This document shows, one piece after another, positions 37,696 to 48,835 of a stretch of DNA of 64,000 bases (the first letter of the stretch is position 1; each line of letters opens with the position of its first letter). Origin of the DNA: Druceiella hillmani (taxonomy: Eukaryota > Arthropoda > Insecta > Lepidoptera > Hepialidae); assembly GCA_039881145.1 (NCBI GenBank), contig JAYKKI010000095.1, positions 792,001-856,000 on the forward strand. The letters are read 5' to 3'. The position numbers and the translations under genes are program-made. The notes under the pieces are model-generated. The model did no database searches. It was not told the origin of the DNA and saw nothing but the letters and a program-made list of their open reading frames with translations.

Positions 37696-37782
37696 AAACT
37701 ATTACTTTGTAAAGCAACATGCAAAAAAAATATTTATATTGTAAATATTTTTTTTGCATGTTGCTTTACAAAGTAATAGTTT
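37696..37782. repeat. Perfect hairpin: 41-bp arms, 5-base loop
   Basis: Arms 37696-37736 and 37742-37782 are exact reverse complements over 41 bases, including an A8/T8 run and GCATGTTGCTTTACAAAG, around a TATTG loop. Perfect identity means the arm was copied recently or is being homogenised. The flanks stop matching at once. There is no sign of a transposon. A microRNA-type precursor would normally show bulges and a larger loop, so DNA-level fold-back copying is the simpler reading. Confidence 0.95.
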
Positions 37783-39580
37783 ATATTTACATTTCTGGAC
37801 TGTAATCGTTTGTTTCTGAACTGTAATCCATGGACTATTATGTTGTGTTATGGTGAATTTCGAGAGTAAATAATTTATATTTGATTGAGGAGTAGCTCAT
37901 AAACCTGTGGATTTGAGTGGCGCCCTAAACGTCAATGTTCCTGTGATGACTTCGATTTTTGCGTAGATTATTGGCACTTTGGGTTATTGATGAAAAAAAA
38001 CAATACTTTTGTAATATTTTTGAAACTATTTTCAGTTAAAATTAACACGGTGCAATTTAAAAATGAAACAGGTTTTTTTATATTACCCACTGGCGATATT
38101 TAAGTTAATTTAATTTTCGTTTTAATGAAGCTTCCTTGTTTCATTTATATTTTTGCATTGAGTCTTTCAGTTTCAAATTTCACGTCGACATCTCCAATAT
38201 TTAAAGAGTTTTATGTTTCTATTTACCTTATGAACCATGTCAAATCTAGCCTCTTATTTTTATACGTTTGATATCTTTTATAATGACATTTATTTTTAAT
38301 GGCTTAAAATATGTGCCCGTATTTATAACGCCAAAAAATTATTTTATTTAGTGAATACGTTTTCAAATCAGGATTAAAGAAAAAAAAATAATGAAAACTG
38401 TTTCACCACCTTCCTTAAATATAATTTATCAAAATGAAGGTTGCAATGTGCATGTATTTCAAGAAGTACATTTTTTAAAATAAATGGATTTCAATGCTCG
38501 TGATTTGAACGCAATTAGAGAGAAAACAGATTTATCTATATGCATTTTCTAACAAAAACGTGATGACTAAATAGACAGTATTTATTTAAAGACTCCGTAT
38601 CTCAAAAAAATCCATATAAAATCATTCAGTCTATCTGCGACAGCCATTTGACATAGAAACTTGAAATTTGATGTAGTACATACATCTAAATATTAAACAA
38701 TCAAAAATACACATATCAATTTTAGGGAAAGCAAATAAAATGATTCGTTTTTTAGTTTGCAGTTTGTTTCATCATTTTATAGTTTCCGTATCTTTTGGTA
38801 TATATAAAAAATATTTTAAGAACACTTCTTCCTAGAATTCCATATAAGACAGTTCTAGAGATATTTCTAAAAATATCTTCAACACCTACCCCACACCTAA
38901 TTACTAAAATCAAAATTATGAGGAAACAAAATCCCAATAAAGCGACCTTAAGTTTACAGGAAAACTATTAATTTATAGTGAAATTTTATTATTTTAGAAT
39001 TTTATGCCACAGAGCTCTATAAAATTGAAATAAATATAAAACGTTTTTGCCTGTACATACCACAATAATCAAAAAATACTCACACCGAAATGAAGAACTC
39101 GAATTTTTTTCATGCATCGTGGATTATCAATTGAAAGAGTAAGTCGTAAGGATTCCAAAAATATTTTCTCACAATTTCGTTTGAGGAAATTCTAGGGATT
39201 CTGTTGAAAATATCCGCAAAAATTTTATTTCCCCCTTAGTCTGCAAAATTTAACCCGAACCCACGTTTTGCAAATCCTACACCAAAAAATTTATTAAAAT
39301 TTAAAGGTTATTAAATAAAAAATAGTTAAGTAGATATTGGGATATGCACAAACATTATCTTTGCATCTTTATCTCCTAAAACTGTTGATGAAAGTTAATG
39401 GAAGTAATTTTGCTTTAAAACTTATACAATTGGGTGTTTGAAAAATTATGAAACAAGCAATAAATTGCACACTTATAAGAAACTTCACGTCTCAATAATG
39501 CACTTAAAAACAAAGACCCTCAATTAAATTAAATTTTCATTTCGAAAGTCTTACCAAATTACATTCTATCCAAAATAATA
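37783..39580. other. A+T-rich DNA without recognisable features
   Basis: No gene, element end or array is seen. Shortly after the hairpin, 37800-37830 has a brief direct repeat of 'ctgaactgtaatc'-type sequence. Confidence 0.5.
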
Positions 39581-41230
39581 TGTGAAAATATAAAGTGCCT
39601 GCAATAACGTCCATATACCAAGTTGCTTCCAGAGGGGTTTTAAAACAAAAAGAAAAACAAATATATCGAGGGTTTCAAGAGTAAATACATACATAAACGC
39701 CAATAGTGCGGTGTAGAACAAACAAAATTTTCAGTACCACCCTTTGAAGTACCCACACGTTATTCATGGGAAGCGGCACCTGGCTACTGGCAAAATATTA
39801 TAAGAGTTGGACTAAATTCTACAAGTACCTTCACCCTATTCATCCAAGGTCGTATCATTTAATTATCACTTGTTCAGAGTTCATACAATCATATATAGAA
39901 TTACTTAGAACTAATTGACTTGTTCGCTAACGTTGATTGACAGTTTTTCCGACAAAATTTAAAGAAATGTCGATATCTTTGAACAATCATTATTAATGCG
40001 ATTATTATATAATTTCAGTATTCAGCTATTTACGTTGTTTATACGTGGAAAATTTCACCTCATTACACTTCTAATTAAACTTCTTTTAATAATTATTCAA
40101 AAAAATTTAAAAATATTATAACAAGTCTGAATTAATACAAACATAATGATAATTACTATCAAGTGAATATGAATAACTCAATTATATATTAATTAATCAA
40201 TATAATTCTTGAAAAATGCCTATGAGTGGGTAATTTACATTCTCCAGAATGGGTTGTTTCAAGCCATTAAATGTATAAACGGAAATTTATTTCCCACAAA
40301 CCTCTCTATATGTAAACCTAAATCTTTTCTTTTGCATTTTATTGAAATAAATGCATGCATACTAATAAAAATCTTTATCACTTTATAAAGATTTGGCCAT
40401 TATATTGTCTCTAACTAGTTCTTTCAAATGTTTCTAAAAGACTTATTCTAAGATACGCTCTTAAAACATGATTATAATATGAACATTGCTACTATAATAT
40501 TTTAGTTTTTTGATGTAGTATCACACTGTAATTTTTGGTACTGAATAATTTTGTGGATAAAATATTATTATTTTAGGCATCATACTTTTAACGTTAGGAT
40601 TTGATGGAATATGTTGTTTAAATGTAATATTTGTCTACTATCTACTCACCAGTAATAGTCAAAAATAACAACTGCGATAGTCTAAAAACGACGTTTTTTC
40701 TTTAAATTAATATTAAACTGATTTCCATTACCAGAGATAAAGCTTATACTGTTACTTGCCGTATTACTACTATCCGGATAAAGCAGAACTTTTTGAAACA
40801 CTCTTCAACGCCTCGTAATATTAACGTCCCTTTTTTCCCATTTGAGGATCTCACAAAAATTACGTTGCATAAACATTGCTGAGTGCATTTGCCAGAGTTT
40901 AAATATATTATTTATAATATTTTGGATTCATCGTTTTTCTCATAACATTATATTTGTTTTACAATTAACGTATATACAGAAATTAAAAATAATGTATATT
41001 AATAATTATTGAAACAGAAACAATAATTAACTTATTGACTTCTAATTTCTTCTTTCTGACAAACAAACAAAAAGTTACATAGGTTGATTTAAACGGTATA
41101 CTTCCGAAATATATACTCCCTTCTTAAAAATTTTTGAAATAGCTCTTATTATATAATGCTCGAGTATTTCCAGAATTCCCATCAGCATTTTGTTAAAACT
41201 TGGTGGAAAACGTATTCGTGCTACAACTAA

Positions 41231-41332
41231 ACATAAACTAGACTAACGTCAATAAGGAATCGTGACTAGCCGAATTTATTAGCATGCCAGGCAGTCGCGC
41301 CAGCCGCGTCTCCCAGCATATATTATTTAAGC
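41231..41332. promoter_or_regulatory. Conserved G+C-richer block of the long repeat, copy B
   Basis: It holds ACATAAACTAGACTAACGTC, a GAATTTATTAGCATGCCAGG box, the G+C run CGCGCCAGCCGCGTCTCCC and CAGCATATATTATTTAAGC. Positions 41325-41332 (ATTTAAGC) correspond to the target site of the hAT element in copy D and are uninterrupted here. Confidence 0.45.
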
Positions 41333-41678
41333 CAGTAGTACCTGTATATACACGAAAGTAGTTTCAATAAGAGATTATTTTCTGTGGGATGTAATACTTG
41401 AATGTACCCTGCTATGTAGATGAGCAGAGAGCATGTTTTTATGATCACACCGTTGAATTTTATTTCAAAATCCACCTTTGAATTTTTAAATACGTGCAGA
41501 TATAAAACTTATTTCGAACGGAATGAATTGAGAAAATTCTTAATTATTCTGAAATCTTGGACTGGTTTGTTAATTTATAAGTAAAATCTATTATGAAATA
41601 TTTGTCATGAAATATATCAATATTACTCTTATTGGTGTAGCATGTCAAATAATTACTTTCGTATGTAATATAGACATT

Positions 41679-41744
41679 CCTATACCTGCAGGTAGTATTT
41701 CCTATACTTGCATGTAGTATTTCCTATACCTGCAGGTAGAATTT
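41679..41744. repeat. 22-bp tandem repeat, three units
   Basis: The phrase CCTATACCTGCAGGTAGTAT starts at 41679, 41701 and 41723. The middle unit has two substitutions. Each unit contains a palindromic CCTGCAGG core (CTTGCATG in the middle unit). Confidence 0.9.
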
Positions 41745-42102
41745 AATTATTATAAATATAATGTTTATTCTTACTCATTCGGAACCGAATATATATTTTG
41801 GATTTTTTTATGGATTTTATGTTAAAATTACGATAATACAATGTTAAATGGTTCTTCGCAACTTTCAGCCACCAAATTGTCCCACCTTTAAAGTTAATCT
41901 TAACTATTAATATTCTTAAGTTTTACTTTCTTCTTGGAGCAATAAAGTGTGTTTATGCAGGTTTCGAGAATTAAAGTGCAAAACTTTACCTTTTCGAACT
42001 AACTATTTCACCTTACTATAAACATGATTAGAATCAACTGCCTAGAATCAAATTTTAAAAAAACATATCCAGTTATTTAAATGAAATTGAGAATTACAGC
42101 CA

Positions 42103-42147
42103 TAGTGATATCTCAGTCCTCATTTACGATGATACTGAGATATCACT
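42103..42147. repeat. Perfect 15-bp inverted repeat
   Basis: Arms 42103-42117 and 42133-42147 (TAGTGATATCTCAGT) are exact reverse complements with a 15-base spacer. The minisatellite starts immediately after the right arm. Confidence 0.85.
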
Positions 42148-42149
42148 AT

Positions 42150-42352
42150 ACAAACAACATACCTAAAAAGCGTATGTATATACTATATAAACAAGATACC
42201 TACCATATAAACAACATACCTAAAAAGCGTATGTATCTACTATATAAACAACATACCTACTATATGAACAACATACCTAAAAAGCGTATGTATCTACTAT
42301 ATAAACAACATACCTAAAAAGCGTATGTATCTACTATATAAACAACATACTA
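42150..42352. repeat. Composite minisatellite of 37-bp and 20-bp units
   Basis: Long units (AACAACATACCTAAAAAGCG plus 17 bases ending CTACTATATA) and short units (AACAACATACCTACTATATA-like, the same ends without the middle) are mixed: long, short, long, short, long, long, then a partial unit. The short unit is a long unit with an internal deletion. The 78-codon open frame through it just translates the repeat. Confidence 0.9.
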
Positions 42353-45273
42353 TTACAGTATTACTATTAGAAGTTAATTGACCATCATTTTCTATTATTA
42401 GACTTTGTGATGTTGAAAGTACTCATAATTACATAAGAAATTCTAAATAAATTATGAAAATATGAAATCAATATTTCAATCAGTTTTTTACTACACAATT
42501 ACCATTTATTACTTTAATTTGATTAGACTAATTAAAACAAGGAAATTTCATTTTCAATTAGCATCGTCATTGAGAATTTTGAGATATCTGAAAGACTAAC
42601 ACGTTACCGGTGTCACCAAAGAATAAAATTCCCAAATAATAGTTTTGCACTTTCATATAACGAACCAAAATTTAAAATGTTACATACAAAATTAGTTGGG
42701 ATATCAGATTAATTTAGAATTACGTTTAATCTGATATTAAATTAGAATTAATTTTAGTAATCCTTAGGTCTACAATCCAACTCTATTCGAATAACTAGAT
42801 TCTTTAATTCAACTCGTATAAAATTGATAAACTAACTGAATTAAGTGAATAAAATTTCAATTTTAAGACTTTGAACTTTACTACAATAACTTTCCATTTT
42901 TAAACTTAGTTATGTTAAAGTTTACAATACGACAAAATTTATATCTTTATGTCCACACTCAATATGTAATATTCCAATTACAATTTGTTCCGTTACTCCA
43001 CTTGGTCTGGAAAAGATAATGCTAAGATTTATCTTGAATACATAAACACACTCCATATACATAAAATCAAAAGCAAAGGCAAAATTATTGTATATTTTTT
43101 ATTACGGAAAACAAACGTTTCGCCAAAGTAGATTTAATTTATGACGTCAGTTATTGTAAATTAGTGATAATTTTAAATTAAATATTTATGTTACAAAACA
43201 AACAAGATGCATCATAAATTATAAGTATACAAACATACAAATATAAATCATAAAACTACTCCAAAAAAGCCAATTTTTCTTTCTTTTACACTTCAATAAT
43301 AATTATGAATTCATCCATCAGCGGAAACCTTTACGTTATTACAAAACCTCGCTATTATTTCTTTCCCTGCTAGTTCTCGTATCCTGGGGCGTTTTGAAAT
43401 GCGATTCTAAGACGAAACGTTTTACTTTTAAGACAAATTGTGTCATTTTAATCTTCAGCATAACCGCGCTCGATGGACTTGAATATTCAACAGCAAGGAC
43501 CGTAAATTACTTTACGGAATTAAATGTTAACATTCACGTAATAAATTAAGACAGAACATTGTCGGCGTTTTTGTTTCAAAAGTTAAAAATTATAGGTATG
43601 GTTTCAAGAAGAACATACTTCATAGCTATTCTTCAATAGTTAAACCTTAATACACAGCAAGAGATATAATAAAAGAATTCATAATTATTCAAAATGTGTA
43701 ATAAGATGCCCAGTGGAATAGTTTTTCACCTTATAATGTGTTTTAAAATGAAATTATAATATGAAGTGAATTTAAACAGAATAATAATTATAGTTTTTTT
43801 TTATAATCGTCATTTCAATGAAAAAATTGAGTAAGTTTATTGTACCTTTATAACATACGTGATGAAAGAGACATTAACACAACACATTTTAATAATAACT
43901 AAAAAAATGGACAAGAGAACAGAATAATTTAAAGATACGACCTATACTATTGAAAGTTTAAAACTTTCAGGTTAAAATTTACATAGAGAATGTGTTTTCA
44001 AACGAGAGTATTAATAAAGAGAATAGAGTCTCCCATTGATTACATTTCAACAATAGACAACAAGGTATCAAAAAATTATAAATCTCAACACGCAAAATCC
44101 ACTTTGCATGTTAAATTAAAGAAAACGTCATTTATCATATAAAGATTAAACTCTGTAAATACTGAAAATATATATAAATAACAGAGGTATTATTATATCA
44201 TTAATGCAAAATTACCTGTGAATTTTTACCTTGAACTATTTAAGTAATACGTCTATTGATAAAAGCAATTCAGAATAAACTGCGATCCACAAAAAATTAT
44301 GTGGTTGATTCTAATTTTTTTATATTTAGCTTACATAAAATATATGAAATGTAAGGCAATAACCTAAATGTAAAAAAATATAATACTTTTATTATATCCT
44401 AAAGTCCATGCTCCCAAAAGCTCCAACCAAAATTTTAATTAAAATTAACACAATGATGAATTATTGCCCATTAACTACCAATAATGCGAAGTTCCAATTA
44501 TATACAAAGAAATAAAAAATATTTTTACTAAAAAATAACCTTAAAAGTAAAGAAATGTTTTAGAGAAATGTCAATTCAATTGTAAAATGAAATCTTAGCG
44601 AGAAGCTTAATTTTAAAACTCTATTAGTTAATAATGGCACAATCAAATCTTGAAGTAGTTATGAGCAAATGCTTCTCATGTTATGACTACTTGCCAATGC
44701 CCGAAATATTTTGAAAGGAAAATTTGGGTTTGTTTTGCAGAGTTCTTGAAAATTTTCTGATAATTAAATTAAATATTTATTTACCAAAACAATAAAATAA
44801 ACAATCTATATGCAAAGATCGAAAAAAATGAAGGGAAAATTGATACGAACATGAAAACTCTAACACAAACGTGAATATAAGCATGTGCATTCGACAAGAT
44901 GAGTGAAAAAATTTTGCCTTCATGGGTGTGGAAGTCTTCATAGTGTTTGCCACATATGGGTGTGGAGTAGTCCATTACTTTTTCATTTGTGAGAGAAATT
45001 GTTGCAAAATTTCATGGATATATGTCTAACATAGTAAAGTATCAGGGGTTGTAATGAATACACATGACGAAATTATGATCGCCTGGCGTTTCAATACCGA
45101 ACAGTGAAAACAATATTATTCGAAAAGTGAAAACAATATTCTTTCCCTCGAAAATAGAAAGAACTAAACGAATTTACTCTATGCCAAAATCTTTGAAATA
45201 TATCTAATTACAGCTTAAGATTATTTCTCAAATCACCCAAATTACATAGTTCTTTTTTAAACTAAACACGATG

Positions 45274-45277
<4 letters not shown>
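42353..45277. other. Non-coding remainder of copy B
   Basis: Positions 42701-42712 and 42726-42737 (ATATCAGATTAA) form a perfect 12-bp inverted repeat. Colinearity with copy A continues (43275-43420 with 30200-30350, and 44540-44720 with 31460-31660). The remaining open frames are chance frames. Confidence 0.5.

Positions 45278-45349
<72 letters not shown>
45278..45349. repeat. (TA)n microsatellite
   Basis: A TA tract of about 72 bases with one TTT interruption. The open frames through it encode only alternating Ile/Tyr and are artefacts. Confidence 0.95.
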
Positions 45350-45350
<1 letters not shown>

Positions 45351-45389
45351 CAGAGATCGTACGTATCATTTTTACAAATTAAAATATTT

Positions 45390-45621
45390 AGAGTTGGGAA
45401 GCGTATTCATGAAGAAGCGTATTCACGTTTCTATCCAATCCGGACAGGTGTATCGCAAGGAACTGTCTAAAGACCTCTCTTTGTTTACTGTGTACCTCTG
45501 ATATTCCTGCTACAAAAAAACCTTCATAGACACCTTTGCCGATGATATGGTACAAATGGCAACTGCAGACATGCAAAGTGAAGCCACCAAAAATTTAAAA
45601 GAGGTGCTCCTGTATGAGTAA
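45390..45621 (+). pseudogene. Non-LTR retrotransposon reverse transcriptase fragment
   Basis: The stretch encodes a short piece of the palm region of a LINE-type reverse transcriptase. FYPIRTGVSQGTV (from 45429) corresponds to the I-R-x-G-V-P-Q-G-S-V-L-G-P motif. An in-frame stop follows, and after two frameshifts DIPATK (about 45498) and TFIDTFADDMVQMATADM appear. The FADD at 45535-45546 is the catalytic (Y/F)-A-D-D box. The frame ends at TAA 45619. Only about 75 codons survive, so it is a dead fragment. The motif style resembles Jockey/CR1-type elements of arthropods, but clade assignment from so short a piece is uncertain. It lies right after a TA tract within long repeat copy B. Copy A has no counterpart. 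Confidence 0.85.
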
Positions 45622-46009
45622 TATATACGTCCTTCATTACACTCTGTATAAATATAAAAAAATCACAATTTTGCCGAATAGTCTCAAACTTAGCAAGATA
45701 GCTCTAGGTCAGTCACACGATGCTATTTGAAATGGTTAAAATTAGCCAAATTAGCATTTGGTCAAATTCTTGCATCTCTTAAGTACAATTAAATGAAATT
45801 AAAATGTTAAACACTATTTTAATTTCCTTATTTTTCTTAAAAACTTTCGTTATAATATTTTCTCGTAACGTGCTTCTTCTTAAGTTCACAATAGTTCACG
45901 ATTAGTTAAACAAAACGTAGTAAATTTATGGATAGTAGGTGTTGCGAGAATTACTTTGATATTTTCTTCTATTCTTGAGCTTTTCGAGTCGATTAACTCA
46001 AATTATGCT

Positions 46010-46110
46010 ACGTTTCATTAAGCACGACCCCCAAGCGGTCTCTCCCCCTAGCACGGCTCTGTGGCGACAGTTGCTAGTGGCGGTTAGAACGAACCTTCTC
46101 CGCATATAGT
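46010..46110. other. G+C-richer end block of copy B
   Basis: It matches 33780-33870 (CCCCAAGCGGTCTCTCCCCC; CGGCTCTGTGGCGACAGTTG). It is one of only two strongly conserved patches between copies A and B. No frame or RNA structure could be assigned. Confidence 0.5.
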
Positions 46111-46494
46111 TATTTGTCTTGCTATGCCAAAACAAGAGATCGATATCGATATTCGTAAATATATATGTCATTATAATATTTGTAAACTGTTTTCGTAAAT
46201 CTTACAATTTTTCGTTTTATGAAGCGTGGATTACTTTTTTGCCCTCAAAAATTGTAATATGACCTTTGAAAGAAAAATACTTCATGTAATAAATAATTCG
46301 TATGAGATGAAAATAAAATAAAAATATAAAAATAATTTTATTGCCAATTAACTGCTGTTGCAGTTTGGTCCAAACAAAAGGAACTATTATGATATTTATA
46401 TTTTGTTTCACATGGTAAATATTTACAATATTTTGATCGGTTTATTTATTTATTCTAAGCTTTATTCAATTACCCACAGAACTACATAGCTACA

Positions 46495-47114
46495 TACTGT
46501 AACATAATAATTCTTATAACAAAGACACTACAAATAATTACTCTACATGTATGTAGAAATTATTTGTAGAATTTAGCAGCATCAGTAATTCTTCCAAACG
46601 TTAAACTTGATTTATTTAACATGGTTCATTTAACTCAAAATTATTTTATATCCCAATTTTGCAAAAGAAAATGGATCACAACAATCAACAATCTATTAAA
46701 AATAGTAACTTAAAAATGCTTGTAACAAAGACACTACAAATAATTACTTTACACGTATGTAGAAATTATTTGTAGAATTTAGCAGCATCAGCAATTCTTC
46801 CAAATGTTAAACTTGATTTATTTAAAATGGTTCGTTTAACACAAATTTATTTGATATCCCTATTTTGCAAAAGAAAATGGATCACAATCAACAATCTATT
46901 AAAAATAGTAACATAAAAATGCTTGTAACAAAGACCCTACAAATAATTACTCTACACATATGTAGAAATTATTTGTAGAATTTAGCAGCATCAGCAATTC
47001 TTCCAAATGTTAAACTTGATTTATTTAAAATGGTTCGTTTAACTCAAAATTATTTTATATCCCGATTTTGTAAAAGAAACTGGATCACAACAATCTATTA
47101 AAAATAGTAACATA
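46495..47114. repeat. About 205-bp tandem repeat, three units each with a hairpin
   Basis: The phrase AACAAAGACACTACAAATAA starts at 46518, 46724 and 46927 (third unit with one change), giving periods of 206 and 203. Each unit contains CTACAAATAATT and its exact reverse complement about 18 bases later (46528-46539 and 46558-46569 in unit 1). Units are about 95% alike by eye, so the array is young. Confidence 0.92.
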
Positions 47115-48399
47115 GTGTACTGGACTTTTTCATAACGTGTTATATTTTTCATGCTCATTCAGAAACAGTAAAGGTGGAAACGATGGAGCGCTGAAAGTTA
47201 CATGTAAATTCAATAAGGTTTTTATGCCAAAACTTCAAAATCAACAAACAAACCAAACTTTCCTCATAAAATTGGTATGATGACGTACATTTTATTACGT
47301 AGTTAATATTGCTATAAATGGGCGTTAATAGTTACATTACGTAAAACCAGTTTCGTATGCTATTTGATGGAAAATTTATCGAGGTTTATGTATATTGAAC
47401 GCGTAATACAAATTGACATCATGGTTTATCGTTTTTCAATGACATTTATAACATAGCTGTGTAAAGGTATAAAAGATAACAGAATAAATTATTTTTGATT
47501 AATAATTATTCACAAACTTTGCGGATAAGATAAATAAGTGAATGAACCATTTTCATCTAAAAATGGATCCCACTTTTAATGCATACAGGTTCCCCCAAAA
47601 CATTCCAAAAACTGATCATAAGCTCGTATATCACCGAAACCGAATGATTAAACAAAAAGAACAAAAAATTGACACTGCTTTTCTAGAATAGGTAGAAATA
47701 CATTTGGATCGTAATTTCGAGCGAGGATTTTACAGATAGATGTAATTTTAATAAAAAAAGCATCTTCCTTCAACCTTCTCATGCAAAGCGCTTTGAGATG
47801 AAAAAGTTTTTCTCACTGACCAAGTCAAGTGGAATGTAAAAGAAAGTTTTTTGGAAAATTTCCAGTAATTTTTTTTATGTATACATTGTATATATACTAT
47901 TACAATGCACAAGCCTTAATAGCGTTTTGTAGTATATATCAATCCCTCTCGACAACTCCTCTAATTTTTAATCACGTATTTTAAAAATCTGAAAAGAAAT
48001 TAGTGATTACTTCAATGTAAAATTGTTTCGGTCAATTGTCATTAATACAGAAAAAAATAACGTTGAGCAACTTATTATCGGCAATATACATTTACGTTTA
48101 CGTTGTGAAAATTATTGAAATTTATAAATAGTAAAAGAAAAATTATATGTAATTTTAAATGTTGAAATTCTGGTATATTTACAAACCTGTGTGGTACGGT
48201 GACCCGAGTGTGAAATGTTTTACTTTTAATCTTAATTTTATTCGTGATCACAATAATATTTGACGAAATACAATTTGGTATTTTGTCTCATCGTTTTCTT
48301 CGTTACAATAAAAAATAGTGTGAATTTATTTGTAGGTAATATTTTATATCTAACAGAACCTTACTTGATATAAGAAAAGATATAAACTAGTAGTATAAA
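47115..48399. other. A+T-rich DNA without recognisable features
   Basis: No gene, transposon end or array seen. Open frames are short and of chance composition. Confidence 0.5.
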
Positions 48400-48835
48400 T
48401 TATATATAATAACACTAAAAACTCCATTTTTCCTTCCCTTAAAACACACCAAATAAAATTGGAATACAAACTAAGAAAATATTTTATGTGGACCGATTAG
48501 TCTTACTCAAATCCTGATCGACCCAAATAAACTTCCGAAGAAAACATTCACCGGACGCGTACATTGCTTATTTAATTCAATTGACCCTGTTCAAGTCAAG
48601 TTACCCTTTTCAATTAACTCTAAGATTAGCGGAAGCGACCGCTGAGAGACGAAGGCGTGATCTGCATTGCAGAGTGAGCTGGGTCTACTTTGTGGCTTTG
48701 TTGGGCATGTGATGGCATTCCGCTGATTTATGTATTGTAATTGTCACGACAAATAAGTAATTTATAAGTACTTTTTGTTGCACATTCAACAGAATATAAA
48801 AGGAAACGGACAAATCAGGTGAAATTATTAGTATT
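48400..48835 (-). repeat. Dispersed repeat arm, inverted partner at 35465-35870
   Basis: It reads as the reverse complement of 35465-35870, with roughly three quarters identity by eye. The best-conserved parts are TTCACCGGACGCGTACATTG, 'taagattagcggaagcg' and 'gatctgcattgcagagtga'. The A+T-rich flanks drop out of alignment at both ends. It may be a non-autonomous element present in both orientations. Terminal repeats and target duplications could not be identified. Confidence 0.75.

Larger units (their letters stand above)
39580..46110 (+). repeat. Long repeat unit, copy B
   Basis: It is colinear with copy A from the 'aacgccaatagtgcggtgtagaac' region (39690; A at 24005) through the conserved block (41231-41332; A at 28441) to the G+C-richer end block (46010-46110; A at 33780). 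It lacks the mariner, the 203-bp duplication and the transposed 470-bp segment of copy A. It has its own insertions: a composite minisatellite (42150-42352), a TA tract and a reverse transcriptase fragment. The homologue of the first few hundred bases of A and C is missing. Confidence 0.7.

Noticed and set aside
37696..37782. MicroRNA precursor
   Set aside because: Perfectly paired 41-bp arms with a 5-base loop and an A8/T8 run do not resemble a processed precursor. Recent fold-back copying explains it better.
42081..42317. 78-codon open frame with a repeated NNIPKKRMYLLYKQ phrase
   Set aside because: It is a direct translation of the 37/20-bp minisatellite. The repeat explains the frame.
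42150..42352. Possible CRISPR-like array (repeats with regular spacing)
   Set aside because: The units are contiguous with no unique spacers, there are no cas genes, and the sequence context is eukaryotic.
46495..47114. Possible tandem small-RNA genes because each unit has a hairpin
   Set aside because: The stem is only 12 bp and A+T-rich. There is no promoter-like element or conserved mature-length arm.
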